NCBI GenBank assembly: GCA_030746555.1
Contig: JASLMK010000114.1
Coordinates: 1-43,838 of the forward strand
Reading direction: 5' to 3'
Length of the DNA stretch: 43,838 nucleotides
Source: Planctomycetota bacterium
GTDB taxonomy: Bacteria > Planctomycetota > UBA1135 > GCA-002686595
In this document: positions 23,734-32,205 of the stretch, in pieces
Layout: each line of letters begins with the position of its first letter
Numbering within the stretch: position 1 is the stretch's first letter
Notes under the pieces: model-generated
Seen by the model: only the letters and a program-made list of their open reading frames with translations
Database searches by the model: none
Told to the model about the DNA's origin: nothing
Program-made: the position numbers and the translations under genes

Positions 23734-24362
23734 TCCTTGAGCCCCAGCTTGTCTAGCTTGGGCGCGATGACCAGGCGGCAGTAGGGCTGGCGCTTGTTCA
23801 GCTCGTAGTAGTCCTGGTGGTAGCCCTCGGCCGTGTAGAAGGTCTCCGCGGCGGTGATCTCGGTCACGATCGGGTCGGCGAAGTCCCCCGAGGCGTCCGC
23901 CTCGGCGCGGGAGGCCTCGGCCGCCAAGCGCTGGGCCTCGGAGTGGTAGAAGATCGCCGAGCGGTACTGGGTCCCCTCGTCCGCGCCCTGGCGGTTGAGG
24001 GTGGTCGGATCGTGCAGGCGCCAGAACCAAGCCAACAGGTGCTCGTAGGTGATGCGCTCGGGATCGTAGCGCACCTGGACGACTTCGGCGTGGCCCGTGT
24101 CCCCGTCGCAGACCTGGCGGTAGGTCGGGTCCTCGACGTGGCCGCCCATGTAGCCCGAGTCGACGGACTCGACGCCCTCCACGCGTTCGAGGACGGCCTC
24201 GATGCACCAGAAACAGCCGGCGCCGAAGGTGGCCAGGGTGGAGACGGGGGTGGCGGCGTCGGCCGGCTCGGACGGCGGCGGGGAGGCGGGGAGGTCGGTC
24301 ATCGTCTGGGAGCCGCAGGCCGCCAGGGCCAGGGCCGGGGGCACGAGGAAGAGGGGTCGCAT
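23730..24362 (-). CDS. msrA: Peptide methionine sulfoxide reductase MsrA, lipoprotein form
   Basis: The 210-residue product starts at ATG 24362. A lipoprotein signal (PPALALAAC, C16) precedes the MsrA domain from about residue 41, with catalytic GCFWC (C50; C53 follows), then SGYMGGHVEDPTYRQVC and GHAEVVQV. The C-terminal region has FYTAEGYHQDYYELN and PYCRLVIAPKLDKL. It reduces Met-S-sulfoxide in proteins; the lipidation signal implies a periplasmic location, where it would repair oxidised envelope proteins. It overlaps the PQQ/methyltransferase chimera by four bases. The promoter just upstream (24371-24399) would give an almost leaderless mRNA. Confidence 0.93.
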   Translation of the reverse strand: MRPLFLVPPALALAACGSQTMTDLPASPPPSEPADAATPVSTLATFGAGCFWCIEAVLERVEGVESVDSGYMGGHVEDPTYRQVCDGDTGHAEVVQVRYDPERITYEHLLAWFWRLHDPTTLNRQGADEGTQYRSAIFYHSEAQRLAAEASRAEADASGDFADPIVTEITAAETFYTAEGYHQDYYELNKRQPYCRLVIAPKLDKLGLKE

Positions 24363-24370
24363 CGCGGCCG

Positions 24371-24399
24371 ATTCTACCGCCTCACCGCCCGCCTGTCGG
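24371..24399 (-). promoter_or_regulatory. msrA promoter with near-leaderless transcript
   Basis: On the minus strand CCGACA (24399-24394), 17 bases and TAGAAT (24376-24371) are seen. The -10 box ends nine bases before ATG 24362, so the mRNA would begin almost at the start codon. The remaining intergenic 24400-24594 holds no gene. It should contain the divergent promoter of the 24595 gene; TTGACG at 24539 is a candidate -35 box without a good -10. Confidence 0.5.
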
Positions 24400-24594
24400 C
24401 GGTCCCCACCCTCGGCCCGGGGGTGTTCGGCGGATCACGAACTGGGGAATCCGCCTTCTCCCGCACCGCGCCCCGGAGACGGGAACGGCCTCCGCGGCGC
24501 CGTGGAGCACGGTTCGGGGTGCACCGGGGGATCTCGCGTTGACGGTCTGCGATCGCCGCCGGACCCTCGGCTTCGCGCCGCAGCGCGCTCGCCC

Positions 24595-25326
24595 ATGGAC
24601 ACCTCCACCGCTCACGACGCCTGGTCCGACCGCCCCCGCGAGGAGGCGTCGCTCGCCGCGGCCGACGCACGACTGGCGCAGTGGGCGCGGGAGTGCAGCG
24701 AGGAGAGCGCGCCGGCCCGCGACCTCTTGCGTCGGCTGTGGGAGGGCGACCCCCTCGACCTCGGTCGGCGCTGCTCCCGGCGCTTGAGCGAGCGCGCCCT
24801 GCTCCTGGAGCCTACGCGGGTCGAGCACCGGGCGCGGGCGCGCCTCGCCCTCGCCTCGACCATCGCGGCGGCCCGTGAGGGAGAGGACGCCGGGCTCGGG
24901 ATCGCCGCCGGCGTCGACGGTGCGATCGACGACCTCCTGCGGGCGGACGCGTGCACGACGGCATCCAGCGCGACCGGGGATCCGGCGGCGCCGGAGGCCG
25001 GCGCCCTCCTGGCCGCGATCCTGTGCGACACCCTGGGCATCGAGCCCGCGGCGGTGCCGCGCGCCGCCGCCGCCTTCAACACCCTGGCCGAGCCGACGCG
25101 ACAGGTGTTCTTCGCGGCGGTGATCGAGGGCCGCTCGATCGAGAGCTGCGCGAGCGACGTGCGGTCACCCAACGGAGCGGACGCCGACGAGACCGTCTGG
25201 CGCCGCCTCGCCCGGGCGTTCTCCGCCCTGGGCTCGGCCGGCGCGAGGGACGGTGCGGGAGAGAGCACGGCGCGGAGGCTCGGCGAGGCCGACCCGCCCC
25301 GCCCGACCGAGGAGACGAGAGCATGA
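24595..25326 (+). CDS. Helical protein with weak sigma-factor-like features
   Basis: The 243-residue product starts at ATG 24595 (MDTSTAHDAWSDRP); no clear ribosome site is seen. The frame extends upstream to 24202, but the sequence before 24595 lies over msrA and its promoter. It is mostly alpha-helical and rich in Ala, Arg and Glu. A C-terminal stretch (FNTLAEPTRQVFFAAVIEGRSIESC) resembles the region-4 entry of ECF-type sigma factors, but the helix-turn-helix is not convincing. No cysteine cluster or membrane segment is evident. It overlaps the next gene by four bases (ATGA), so the two are probably coupled. It could be a regulator; I would not name it. Confidence 0.55.
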   Translation: MDTSTAHDAWSDRPREEASLAAADARLAQWARECSEESAPARDLLRRLWEGDPLDLGRRCSRRLSERALLLEPTRVEHRARARLALASTIAAAREGEDAGLGIAAGVDGAIDDLLRADACTTASSATGDPAAPEAGALLAAILCDTLGIEPAAVPRAAAAFNTLAEPTRQVFFAAVIEGRSIESCASDVRSPNGADADETVWRRLARAFSALGSAGARDGAGESTARRLGEADPPRPTEETRA

Positions 25327-26393
25327 AGACCGACGAGAACCACAAGACCCCCCCGCGGGCGCCCCTCGACCCCGAGGTCGCGCGCCTGTTGCACGAGATC
25401 GCCAGCGAGCCCGCCTCCAACCTCCTGCGCTGCGCCACCCGGCCGGTGGACGCGGCCCGCTGGGACGAGGAGGCCCTCAGCCCATGGGCTACGGGCCTGA
25501 CCGCCGCGGAGCGCGAGCTGCTGCTCGTCTACCGCGAGGAGGCCGCCGCCCTGTTGCGCGACCTGTTCCAGGAGCGCTTCCTCGAGGACGAGCGCATGGA
25601 ATTGCTCGCGGTGCGCCGGTTCGCCACCGATGCCCACGCGGAGGCAACGTGTCCGAAGGCAACGTATCCGAAGGCAACGTGGCCGACGACACCCCCAGGC
25701 GGGAGCATCGAGGAGACGGCTCGCTCCCTGAACGAGTCCTTCGGCGGAGACAGCTCCTTCGGCGGAGACAGCGGCGGGGTCGCGATCCTCGCTCTCTTGG
25801 AAGTCGGTCGCGAGCACCCCGCACGCCCCGGCCACCTCGCCCGCCTGGCGGCGGCGTTGTTCCGCATCGTCCCCGACGACCACCACCGATTCCTGGTGGG
25901 GTTGGAGCAAGCACGCTCGCGCCAGCTCCACAGCGCCCGGATCACGTTCGGCGAGATCGCCGCGCGCACCCTCGATCCGCACCTGTCGACGATGAGCCTG
26001 GGCTGGGAAGGCGCGGTCTGCGGCCTCGCCGGCAGCCCGCCGGCCGCGCGAGACGCCTATCGGGCCGCCGCGCGCTCTGAGTGCGCCACGGCCAACAGCA
26101 CCCTGAGCTGGTGCGCCTGGTCGCTGCAGCTTGGCGACCGCGAGCAAGCCCAGGCCGCGGCGCGGCGCTTCGAGGACTTGCACGGCGACCACCCCACCGA
26201 GACGCTGGAGTCCTGGGTGGCCAACCGTGCGCGAGAGCAGCGGCGCGGCATGTGGACCGCCACGCGGGGGGCGTCGAGCTTGGCCCGTGAGTTGACCGAC
26301 GAAGCGCCGCGGGCGCGGGAGAAGATGACGCGTGTTTTCTGTACGGCTACTGAACCCAACACTGAATCCAATGATCTTGTCGAGAGCACCTAG
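25323..26393 (+). CDS. Cytoplasmic helical protein of unknown function with micro-repeats
   Basis: The 356-residue product starts at ATG 25323, overlapping the upstream stop. No signal peptide or membrane segment is seen. Residues about 105-152 are low-complexity, encoded partly by three 15-bp units (25641-25685; ATxPK) and two 18-bp units (25740-25775; SFGGDS). The second half (about 160-310) is helical and TPR-like (LARLAAALFRIVPDDHHRFL; GWEGAVCGLAGSPPAARDAY), with four cysteines. No family is recognised. It is coupled to the gene before it, and a 6-bp hairpin lies just after the stop. The pair might be a regulator and its partner. Confidence 0.55.
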   Translation: MKTDENHKTPPRAPLDPEVARLLHEIASEPASNLLRCATRPVDAARWDEEALSPWATGLTAAERELLLVYREEAAALLRDLFQERFLEDERMELLAVRRFATDAHAEATCPKATYPKATWPTTPPGGSIEETARSLNESFGGDSSFGGDSGGVAILALLEVGREHPARPGHLARLAAALFRIVPDDHHRFLVGLEQARSRQLHSARITFGEIAARTLDPHLSTMSLGWEGAVCGLAGSPPAARDAYRAAARSECATANSTLSWCAWSLQLGDREQAQAAARRFEDLHGDHPTETLESWVANRAREQRRGMWTATRGASSLARELTDEAPRAREKMTRVFCTATEPNTESNDLVEST

Positions 26394-26559
26394 ATCCGTG
26401 CGCGCCCCGCTTGCGGGGTCGGCGCTGGGCATCCGCACCGTCCGTACCCTGTTGGCCGGGGTTCTCCTGTGCGGCCTGATGGCGAGCTGGTCGCCCGCCG
26501 CCGCCCAGGGTGGCGGGGACCTCCCCTGGAGATCCCGCATGGATAACCTCAAGACCTAG
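26371..26559 (+). CDS. Possible small secreted peptide (62 residues)
   Basis: ATG 26371 gives 62 residues, with alternative starts at GTG 26399 or upstream at 26332. A signal-peptide-like stretch (TVRTLLAGVLLCGLMASWSP, cleavage after AAAQ) is followed by a mature tail of only about 16 residues (GGGDLPWRSRMDNLKT). It overlaps the end of the previous gene by 23 bases. A 1106-residue secreted/anchored protein starts 98 bases later. The clean signal peptide favours a real gene. No family is recognised. Confidence 0.45.
   Translation: MILSRAPRSVRAPLAGSALGIRTVRTLLAGVLLCGLMASWSPAAAQGGGDLPWRSRMDNLKT
26405..26418 (+). terminator. Short hairpin after the helical-protein gene
   Basis: CCCCGC-TT-GCGGGG is a perfect 6-bp stem with two-base loop, 11 bases after the stop at 26393. 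There is no U-tract. It also lies inside the frame of the small ORF 26371-26559, so a terminator role is tentative. Confidence 0.3.
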
Positions 26560-26656
26560 CAGCGCGATCCCGCCGTCGCGGGCCGAGAGCGCCGGTAGGG
26601 AGATGCCGCAGTTCCACCGTTCGCATTCCCGTTGGAGAGATGAGGAGACCGACACC

Positions 26657-29600
26657 ATGAAGCCGTCCGTCCTGATCGGGATCGCCCTGGCCGCCATCGC
26701 GGGCCTCGTCGCCTGGCGCGTGATCGAGAAGAACCCGGGGGAGCCCGGAACCGTCCTCGGAGCCGGGTCCGAGGAGGCGCTGAGGGATTCGGAGCCTGCT
26801 GCCGGTCGGGGCGGGCGAGCCACGGACACGGCGGCAACCACCGTCACGGCGAAGCGGCCGGACGCGCCCGACGCGAGGACGGCCGGGCCCCTCGCTCCCG
26901 CCCTGGACCCGACCGAAGGTGCGCGCGTGGCCCGCGAGGAACGCAGGAGCGCCTTCCGCCTGGTCGACGGGCGGGGCGCTCCGGTGGCGGGCGCCGGGGT
27001 GTCCTGGTGCTCCCCCGCCGCCGACGGCGAGCACGAACGGGAACACCAGGCTGCGGTCCACCTCGTGCCCAGCGACGAGATGGGCCACGTCTCGCCGCCG
27101 GGAGTCGGCGAGACGCCCGAGAGCGAAGCGGTCGCGTGGATCACCGACGCCGAGCACCTCGCCCGCTGGGTGGCGCCGGGTGAGGAGCCCGAGTGGACGC
27201 CGGGGGGCGCGGTGGTCTTGGAGGACGCGCCGCCTCTCGAGGTGCTCGTGACCGACCGCGCCGGCGAGCCGGTCGAGGGCGCCCTGATCGTGCAGCGCGG
27301 GCTCACCGCGCGCGAGGCGGACGAGGTCTTCTCGCTCCTGCCCGGCACGGGCGGGACCCTGCCCGACAGCCGCGACGACCGCGCCCTCGCCTGCCTGGAG
27401 CGGCGCTGGACGAGCGACGAGGCGGGCCGCGCTACGGCCTTTCCCTCGCGCCTGCCGACGGTCCTCTCGGCGAGTGCGGGCAAGCGCCGCTCGGCGCCGG
27501 TCCGGCCCTCCCGCGACGGCGAGGCCCTCGTGCTCGTCCTCGACGACACCTTCACGGCGCGCGGAACGGTCTGGAGCGAGGCGCCATTGGGCATGGCGCG
27601 CGTGCTCGGCCTGGCCGAGCTCACCAACGGCGAGCGCCGGCAGCTGGGCTGGTCGGTGGTGGCGGAGGACGGCTCCTGGGGCCCGGTCGACCTGCCCCTC
27701 GTCGAGGACGCCGTGCGCTTCGTGTTCCGCCTGGAGGGCGGCGACTGCGTGCCCCTCGAGGAGCTGCGCGAGCCCCCGTCGGCGGGCTCGGCGCTGACCA
27801 TCGAGTTCCGCCCCCAGCTCGGCACGGACCTGCTCGTGCACCTGGTCGAGGAGACCCCGTCCGGCAAGGTCCCCGTGCCCCACGGCCGGGTCACGGTCAC
27901 CTGGAGCTGGGCCGAGGGGGACGAGCGACCCCAGGTGCGCACCTGGGCCGACGAGGCGGGCGAGGCCACGGTCCACGGCACGCCGACGACCCTCAGCTGG
28001 CTGGACATCCATGGGAGCGCCGAGGGCTTCGTCACGGGCAGCCAGACCCACATCCAGTGCCCCAAGGGCACGCCACCGGGGAAGGTCTTCGAGGTCGAGC
28101 TGGAGCGGGCCGGCCGCCTGCACGGGCGCTGCGTGCGGGGGGGCGAGCCCGTCGAGGACTTCCGGATCATCTACTGGTACGAGCTGTTCCAAGCGCGCCA
28201 GACGGCGCACTTCTCCAACCGCGAAGACGGGTCGTTCGAGATCACTTCCGCCCCGCTGGGCGAGGTCACCCTGGTCGCCGTCGCCGGGGACGACCTGGCC
28301 CAGAGCGCCTCCGCGGGGGCGCTGGTCAGCGCCGAGGGCGACACCGAGGTGCTCCTCACCCTGAACGAGCCCACGGTCGGCGTGGGGCTCGTCCTCGACG
28401 CCCTCACGGGCGAGCCCGTGGCCGGCGCGACCGTGGACCCCCAGCTCCTCCATGCGACCAAGGTGATGGGTTCCCGGGGCCGGACCTTTTCGGTGGCCGC
28501 CGACGGGTCCTTCGAGGTGACCGGGTTCGCGGCGGGAGTGGGACGGATCGTGGCCTCCGCCCCCGGCTACACCGCGGTCGCCCGCGAGGGCTCGTTCCGC
28601 GACGGGCAGGTGGACTTCGGCGTCATCGCCCTCTCCCGGCCCCAGCCTCTGAGGGTCGAGCTCCTCACTCCCGGCCCGCTCCCCGAGCGCGGGGTGTGGC
28701 TCACGTCCGATGCGAACGGACACACCGACATCCCGATGACGCGCTTCCCCTCCGACGGCGTCCTCGTGCTCGAGGACGTCCAACCGGGGATGCACGCCAT
28801 GAGCCTCTGCTGGCACGGGGGAGGCATGTTGACCGTCAGCCTGGTCAACCTGGCGCCGGGTCGCGAGTGGGTCGTTCAGATTCCCTTCGAGACTCCCGAG
28901 CCCCTCATCGTGGAGCTCGTCACGGGAGAGGGTCGACAGCCGCCGCCGGATGCGGCGCTCTTCGTGGGGTACCGGAACAGGGAGGGCCAGCCCGTCAGCA
29001 TCAGCATGGACGATATCGTGGACGGCCACTACATCACCGACCCCGAGCGGATCGAGGTCCCGCTCGTGGACGCCGACGAGGTCACCGTCAAGGTCCTGCA
29101 CGGATGGAACCCAGACACGGTCTACGCCTGCGTTCACAAGCGCTTCGAGCCCGGCGAACCCAGGGTCGTGCGGGTTCCGCTCGACGGCCCCTCGCTCGAA
29201 GTCTCCGTGGTAGACGGGGACGGCAAGCCGGTGCGCGACGCCCAGGTGAGCGCCATCGGACCCGCCGGGCTCGTGCGGGCGCGCGAGCTCCTGCGCTCCG
29301 ACGGAACGGCGACCTTCAGGGGTCTGCTCTTCGACCGCGTCTGGCTGTTCGTGCAGCACGACCGCCTCGGCCTCTCCTCGCCCGAGGTCGTGGAGCTCTC
29401 GCGGACCGAGGACACCGTCGTCGAGCTCGAGTTCGACCCCGACGACGACCTCGTCTTGCGCCTCACCGACGGCTCCCGGCCCATCGCCGGCGCGCCCCTG
29501 ATGCTCTATTCGCCGGCGCCGCGCACCATCCTGGGAAACCGCACGACCGACCGCGACGGCCTCGCCACCTTCGAGCGCGTCGGTCACGGCACCTGGCACG

Positions 29601-29977
29601 TCGAGTCCCTACCGGCGAGTTGCTGGCAGGTGAGTGAGACTTTCGAGTTCGACGGCGACCCCGGTTCCATCGACATCCCGGTGCGCCGCCTGGGGAACCT
29701 CACCGTCGAGGTCACCGACGCCGACGGTGCCAGCCTGGGCGGGATCGCCCTCGAGGTGCACTCGGGCGAGTTCGACACGGCGGTCTCGGCCTGGGTGGAC
29801 GACGGGCGCGTTCAGGCCTCGACGGGAGGGCTGGTCACCGGAGAGGACGGCACCCTGCTCCTCAGCCACCTGCCGCGCGGCGTCTACACCTGTCGGGTGG
29901 TCGCCGCCCAGGAGGTCACCGCCGAGATCGACGTCGCCCCCCTGACCACGACGAGCGTGCGCCTGACCCTTCCCTGA
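26657..29977 (+). CDS. Membrane-anchored protein with multiple carboxypeptidase-regulatory-like modules
   Basis: The 1106-residue product starts at ATG 26657, with GAGGAG about ten bases upstream. The open frame reaches back to 26510 but overlaps the small ORF. Residues 3-22 form an uncleaved-looking anchor (KPSVLIGIALAAIAGLVAWRV). The rest is a string of Ig-like CarboxypepD_reg/Cna_B-type beta-sandwiches. These show V-D-G-x-G-x-P-V-x-G/D-A cores: LVDGRGAPVAGAGVSW, VTDRAGEPVEGALIV, LDALTGEPVAGATVDP, VVDGDGKPVRDAQVSA, LTDGSRPIAGAPLMLY, VTDADGASLGGIALEV. No peptidase catalytic residues are seen. The function is unknown; it likely forms a surface-exposed rod. Confidence 0.8.
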   Translation: MKPSVLIGIALAAIAGLVAWRVIEKNPGEPGTVLGAGSEEALRDSEPAAGRGGRATDTAATTVTAKRPDAPDARTAGPLAPALDPTEGARVAREERRSAFRLVDGRGAPVAGAGVSWCSPAADGEHEREHQAAVHLVPSDEMGHVSPPGVGETPESEAVAWITDAEHLARWVAPGEEPEWTPGGAVVLEDAPPLEVLVTDRAGEPVEGALIVQRGLTAREADEVFSLLPGTGGTLPDSRDDRALACLERRWTSDEAGRATAFPSRLPTVLSASAGKRRSAPVRPSRDGEALVLVLDDTFTARGTVWSEAPLGMARVLGLAELTNGERRQLGWSVVAEDGSWGPVDLPLVEDAVRFVFRLEGGDCVPLEELREPPSAGSALTIEFRPQLGTDLLVHLVEETPSGKVPVPHGRVTVTWSWAEGDERPQVRTWADEAGEATVHGTPTTLSWLDIHGSAEGFVTGSQTHIQCPKGTPPGKVFEVELERAGRLHGRCVRGGEPVEDFRIIYWYELFQARQTAHFSNREDGSFEITSAPLGEVTLVAVAGDDLAQSASAGALVSAEGDTEVLLTLNEPTVGVGLVLDALTGEPVAGATVDPQLLHATKVMGSRGRTFSVAADGSFEVTGFAAGVGRIVASAPGYTAVAREGSFRDGQVDFGVIALSRPQPLRVELLTPGPLPERGVWLTSDANGHTDIPMTRFPSDGVLVLEDVQPGMHAMSLCWHGGGMLTVSLVNLAPGREWVVQIPFETPEPLIVELVTGEGRQPPPDAALFVGYRNREGQPVSISMDDIVDGHYITDPERIEVPLVDADEVTVKVLHGWNPDTVYACVHKRFEPGEPRVVRVPLDGPSLEVSVVDGDGKPVRDAQVSAIGPAGLVRARELLRSDGTATFRGLLFDRVWLFVQHDRLGLSSPEVVELSRTEDTVVELEFDPDDDLVLRLTDGSRPIAGAPLMLYSPAPRTILGNRTTDRDGLATFERVGHGTWHVESLPASCWQVSETFEFDGDPGSIDIPVRRLGNLTVEVTDADGASLGGIALEVHSGEFDTAVSAWVDDGRVQASTGGLVTGEDGTLLLSHLPRGVYTCRVVAAQEVTAEIDVAPLTTTSVRLTLP

Positions 29978-29990
29978 GACCGGCGCGGGC

Positions 29991-30554
29991 TCAGTCCGCG
30001 GCCGGAGAGAAGAGCCGCTCGCGGTAGAACCGCAGCTCGGCCAGGGACTCGCGGATGTCCTCCAGGGCCCGGTGGGCGCCGACCTTGCGCGGCGCCTCCG
30101 CCTGCACCTCGGGTCTCCAGCGACGCACCAGCTCCTTCACACTCGACACGTCCACGATGCGGTAGTGCAGGTGGGCGTCGAGCGCCGGCATGTACTCGAC
30201 CAGGAAGCGGCGGTCCTGCCAGACCGAGTTCCCCGCCAAGGGCGCCGTTTGGGGCGGACAGTGCTCGGCGAGGAACGCCAGGGTCAGGCGCTCGGCCTCG
30301 GCCTCGTCGATGGTCGACTCCCGCACGCGGCTCGTCAGGCCCGACTCACCGTGGTGCGTGCGATTCCACGAGTCCATCGCCTCCAGGACGCTGTCGGGCT
30401 GGTGGATCACCAGCTCCGGCCCCTCCGCCACGATCTCCAGCTCGCTGTCGGTCACCAGGGTCGCGATCTCCAGGACGCGGTCCCGGCGGGGATCGAGGCC
30501 GCTCATCTCCATGTCGATCCAGACCAAGTGGGCGGCGGGGGTCTCGTTGGTCAT
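29991..30554 (-). CDS. orn: Oligoribonuclease Orn
   Basis: The 187-residue product starts at ATG 30554 and is the usual length for Orn. It belongs to the DEDDh exonuclease family: D14 and E16 ([12 protein letters not shown]), D114 ([15 protein letters not shown]), H161 and D166 ([13 protein letters not shown]). It degrades di- to penta-ribonucleotides, including pGpG, in the cytoplasm. It converges with the CarboxypepD_reg gene, stops only 13 bases apart. A promoter at 30564-30592 would give an almost leaderless mRNA. It is the most ordinary housekeeping gene in the window. Confidence 0.96.
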   Translation of the reverse strand: MTNETPAAHLVWIDMEMSGLDPRRDRVLEIATLVTDSELEIVAEGPELVIHQPDSVLEAMDSWNRTHHGESGLTSRVRESTIDEAEAERLTLAFLAEHCPPQTAPLAGNSVWQDRRFLVEYMPALDAHLHYRIVDVSSVKELVRRWRPEVQAEAPRKVGAHRALEDIRESLAELRFYRERLFSPAAD

Positions 30555-30563
30555 GCGCGGTCC

Positions 30564-30592
30564 AGTCTAGCGAGGTCTCGCTCGCCGGTCAG
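30564..30592 (-). promoter_or_regulatory. orn promoter with near-leaderless transcript
   Basis: CTGACC (30592-30587), a 17-base spacer and TAGACT (30569-30564) are seen on the minus strand. Position +1 would be about three to four bases before ATG 30554. Confidence 0.55.
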
Positions 30593-30621
30593 GCCTGCTG
30601 GTCACTCCCTGCCACAAGCAA

Positions 30622-30651
30622 GGGGCGGCGCCGATGTCTCGACGCCGCCCC
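30622..30651 (-). terminator. Terminator of the two-repeat secreted protein gene
   Basis: A 9-bp perfect stem (GGGGCGGCG pairing with CGCCGCCCC) with a 12-base loop lies 24 bases past the stop at 30676, reading on the minus strand. TTGCTTGT follows, only partly a U-tract. It also separates the gene from orn. Confidence 0.6.
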
Positions 30652-30675
30652 GTAGCTAGGAGGTGACCGGATCGC

Positions 30676-32145
30676 TCAGGGAGTCCAGGTCACGCTGTAG
30701 GCGTTCGAGGTGTTGAACCCCGATCCGCAGGGCGAACCCGAGCCGGGGTTGCGGTACCAGTACTGGTAGCACCGGTCGTCCCCGGCGCTCACGTTGCCGC
30801 CCGCGCCGATGTCGACCGAGGTCGCGGCATCGCCGCTACCATCGGGCACCACGACCTGCAGCCGGACGACGCCGGTGCCGCAGCAGCGCAGGCCGTCGCC
30901 GAAGACGATGCCGTTGCCGCCGTTGACCTGGTTGTCCCCTTGGAAGAACAAGCCGGGCTGGCCGGGAAGGGCATTGGCCGCCTCGAACACGAGGTCCGCG
31001 TTCGCAATGGAGTTGGACCCGGTGCCGTCGAGGGAGCAGCCGGCTCCGGTGGAGTTGCCGCAACCCTCGTCGCTGCCGCCCACGTTGCCGCAGGGGCAGG
31101 CGGAGCCGGAGCCGTCACCGAAGCAAAGGGCCGTGCCCGGACCGCCGCCGCCGCCACCGCAGTTGGTGGTCGTCAGCGAGAAGGTGCCGAAGCCGACCGA
31201 GCCTCCGGGGAAGGAGCCCAGCTGGAGGGTGTAGGTCGAACCGGCGGTCGAGGCGAAGGACACCGAGGACTGCAGGCCGCAGGTGTCGTCGTTGCAGGCC
31301 AGGGACGATCCCGAGGCGGGACAGCCGCTGCCGGGGTAGACCGCGATCTTGGTGTCGTTGCCCGCGCCGCCGCAGGTGGTGTACTCGGTGGTGCCCGAGC
31401 AGCCCGCGGTCCAGTCGAACCACACGTCGGCGTCGATGCCCGAAGTACCGAAGGCGAAGCAGTTGCTCTCGCTCTGACCTTCCGTGCCCGTGGAGGCGCT
31501 GGTGTTGTCGAACTGGAACACGCCGTCACCGGAGATCGCGTCCGGCGTGCTACAGGAGTCCGACCCCGTCGAGCCGCCGCCGGTGGAGATCGAGAGGTCG
31601 AAGGAGCCCGCTCCCGGGGAGGCCCCGGGGAAGGAGCCGACCTGCAGGGTGTACACCGTCTGGTTGGTGACGGCGAACTGGATCGACGACTGGAAGCCGC
31701 AGGCGTCGTCGTTGCAGGCCAGCGCCGAGCCGGCCGCGGGGCAGCCGCACGCCGGGTAGGCCGCGATCTTCGTGTCGTGGGAGGCACCGTTGCACATGGT
31801 CATGCTGGCGGTTCCGGTGGCGTCCGCCGTCCAGCAGAACCACACGTCCAGGTCGATCCCCGAGGTCCCGAAGGCGAAGCAGAGGGACTCGCTCTGTCCT
31901 TCGGCGCCGGTCGAGGCGGCGCTCGTGTCGAACGGGAAGGTCGCCTGGCCGGCGATCGGGGTGGGCGTGGCGCAGGTGTCGGTTCCGCCGAGGTAGCCGC
32001 CGGGGTTGGGGGCGGGAACGGTGACGGAAGCGGGCGGCGTGGACGCCGACTTGGGGGTGACGGGCTTCTGCTTGGGCGCCGTCTGGGCGACCGCGCTCGG
32101 CAGGAGCGCGGCGGCAGCCAGGAGGCTGAGGGCTCGGAGCTGCAT
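30676..32145 (-). CDS. Secreted protein with two homologous repeats and C-terminal CFGDG/CPC domain
   Basis: The 489-residue product starts at ATG 32145, behind a promoter at 32206-32233. A signal peptide (MQLRALSLLAAAALLPSAVA) and a Pro/Lys/Thr linker precede two ~130-residue beta-sandwich repeats. Both begin around DTCATPTPIAG/DSCSTPDAISG, contain STGxEGQSESxCFAFGTSG and DVWFxWTA, and end with CNDDxCGxQSSxxFA plus YTLQxGSFPG. The final ~145 residues (LCFGDGSGSACPCGNVGG to SNAYSVTW) match the end of the protein at 8722-10788. The inferred role is a surface or matrix protein; partner unknown. Many paired cysteines suggest disulfides. Confidence 0.8.
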   Translation of the reverse strand: MQLRALSLLAAAALLPSAVAQTAPKQKPVTPKSASTPPASVTVPAPNPGGYLGGTDTCATPTPIAGQATFPFDTSAASTGAEGQSESLCFAFGTSGIDLDVWFCWTADATGTASMTMCNGASHDTKIAAYPACGCPAAGSALACNDDACGFQSSIQFAVTNQTVYTLQVGSFPGASPGAGSFDLSISTGGGSTGSDSCSTPDAISGDGVFQFDNTSASTGTEGQSESNCFAFGTSGIDADVWFDWTAGCSGTTEYTTCGGAGNDTKIAVYPGSGCPASGSSLACNDDTCGLQSSVSFASTAGSTYTLQLGSFPGGSVGFGTFSLTTTNCGGGGGGPGTALCFGDGSGSACPCGNVGGSDEGCGNSTGAGCSLDGTGSNSIANADLVFEAANALPGQPGLFFQGDNQVNGGNGIVFGDGLRCCGTGVVRLQVVVPDGSGDAATSVDIGAGGNVSAGDDRCYQYWYRNPGSGSPCGSGFNTSNAYSVTWTP

Positions 32146-32205
32146 GCTGGACCTTCGGTAAGTGCTGGCAGGAATGGGGATGACGGGGGAAAACCCCGCA
32201 GATTC

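Noticed and set aside
26405..26418. Short hairpin as proof that the 62-residue ORF is not translated
   Set aside because: A six-base stem is too weak to exclude translation; the signal peptide is clear.
24612..26552. 646-codon minus-strand frame opposite the sigma-like and helical genes
   Set aside because: No domain or membrane features; the plus-strand genes form a coupled pair with ATGA overlap and signal peptide genes downstream.
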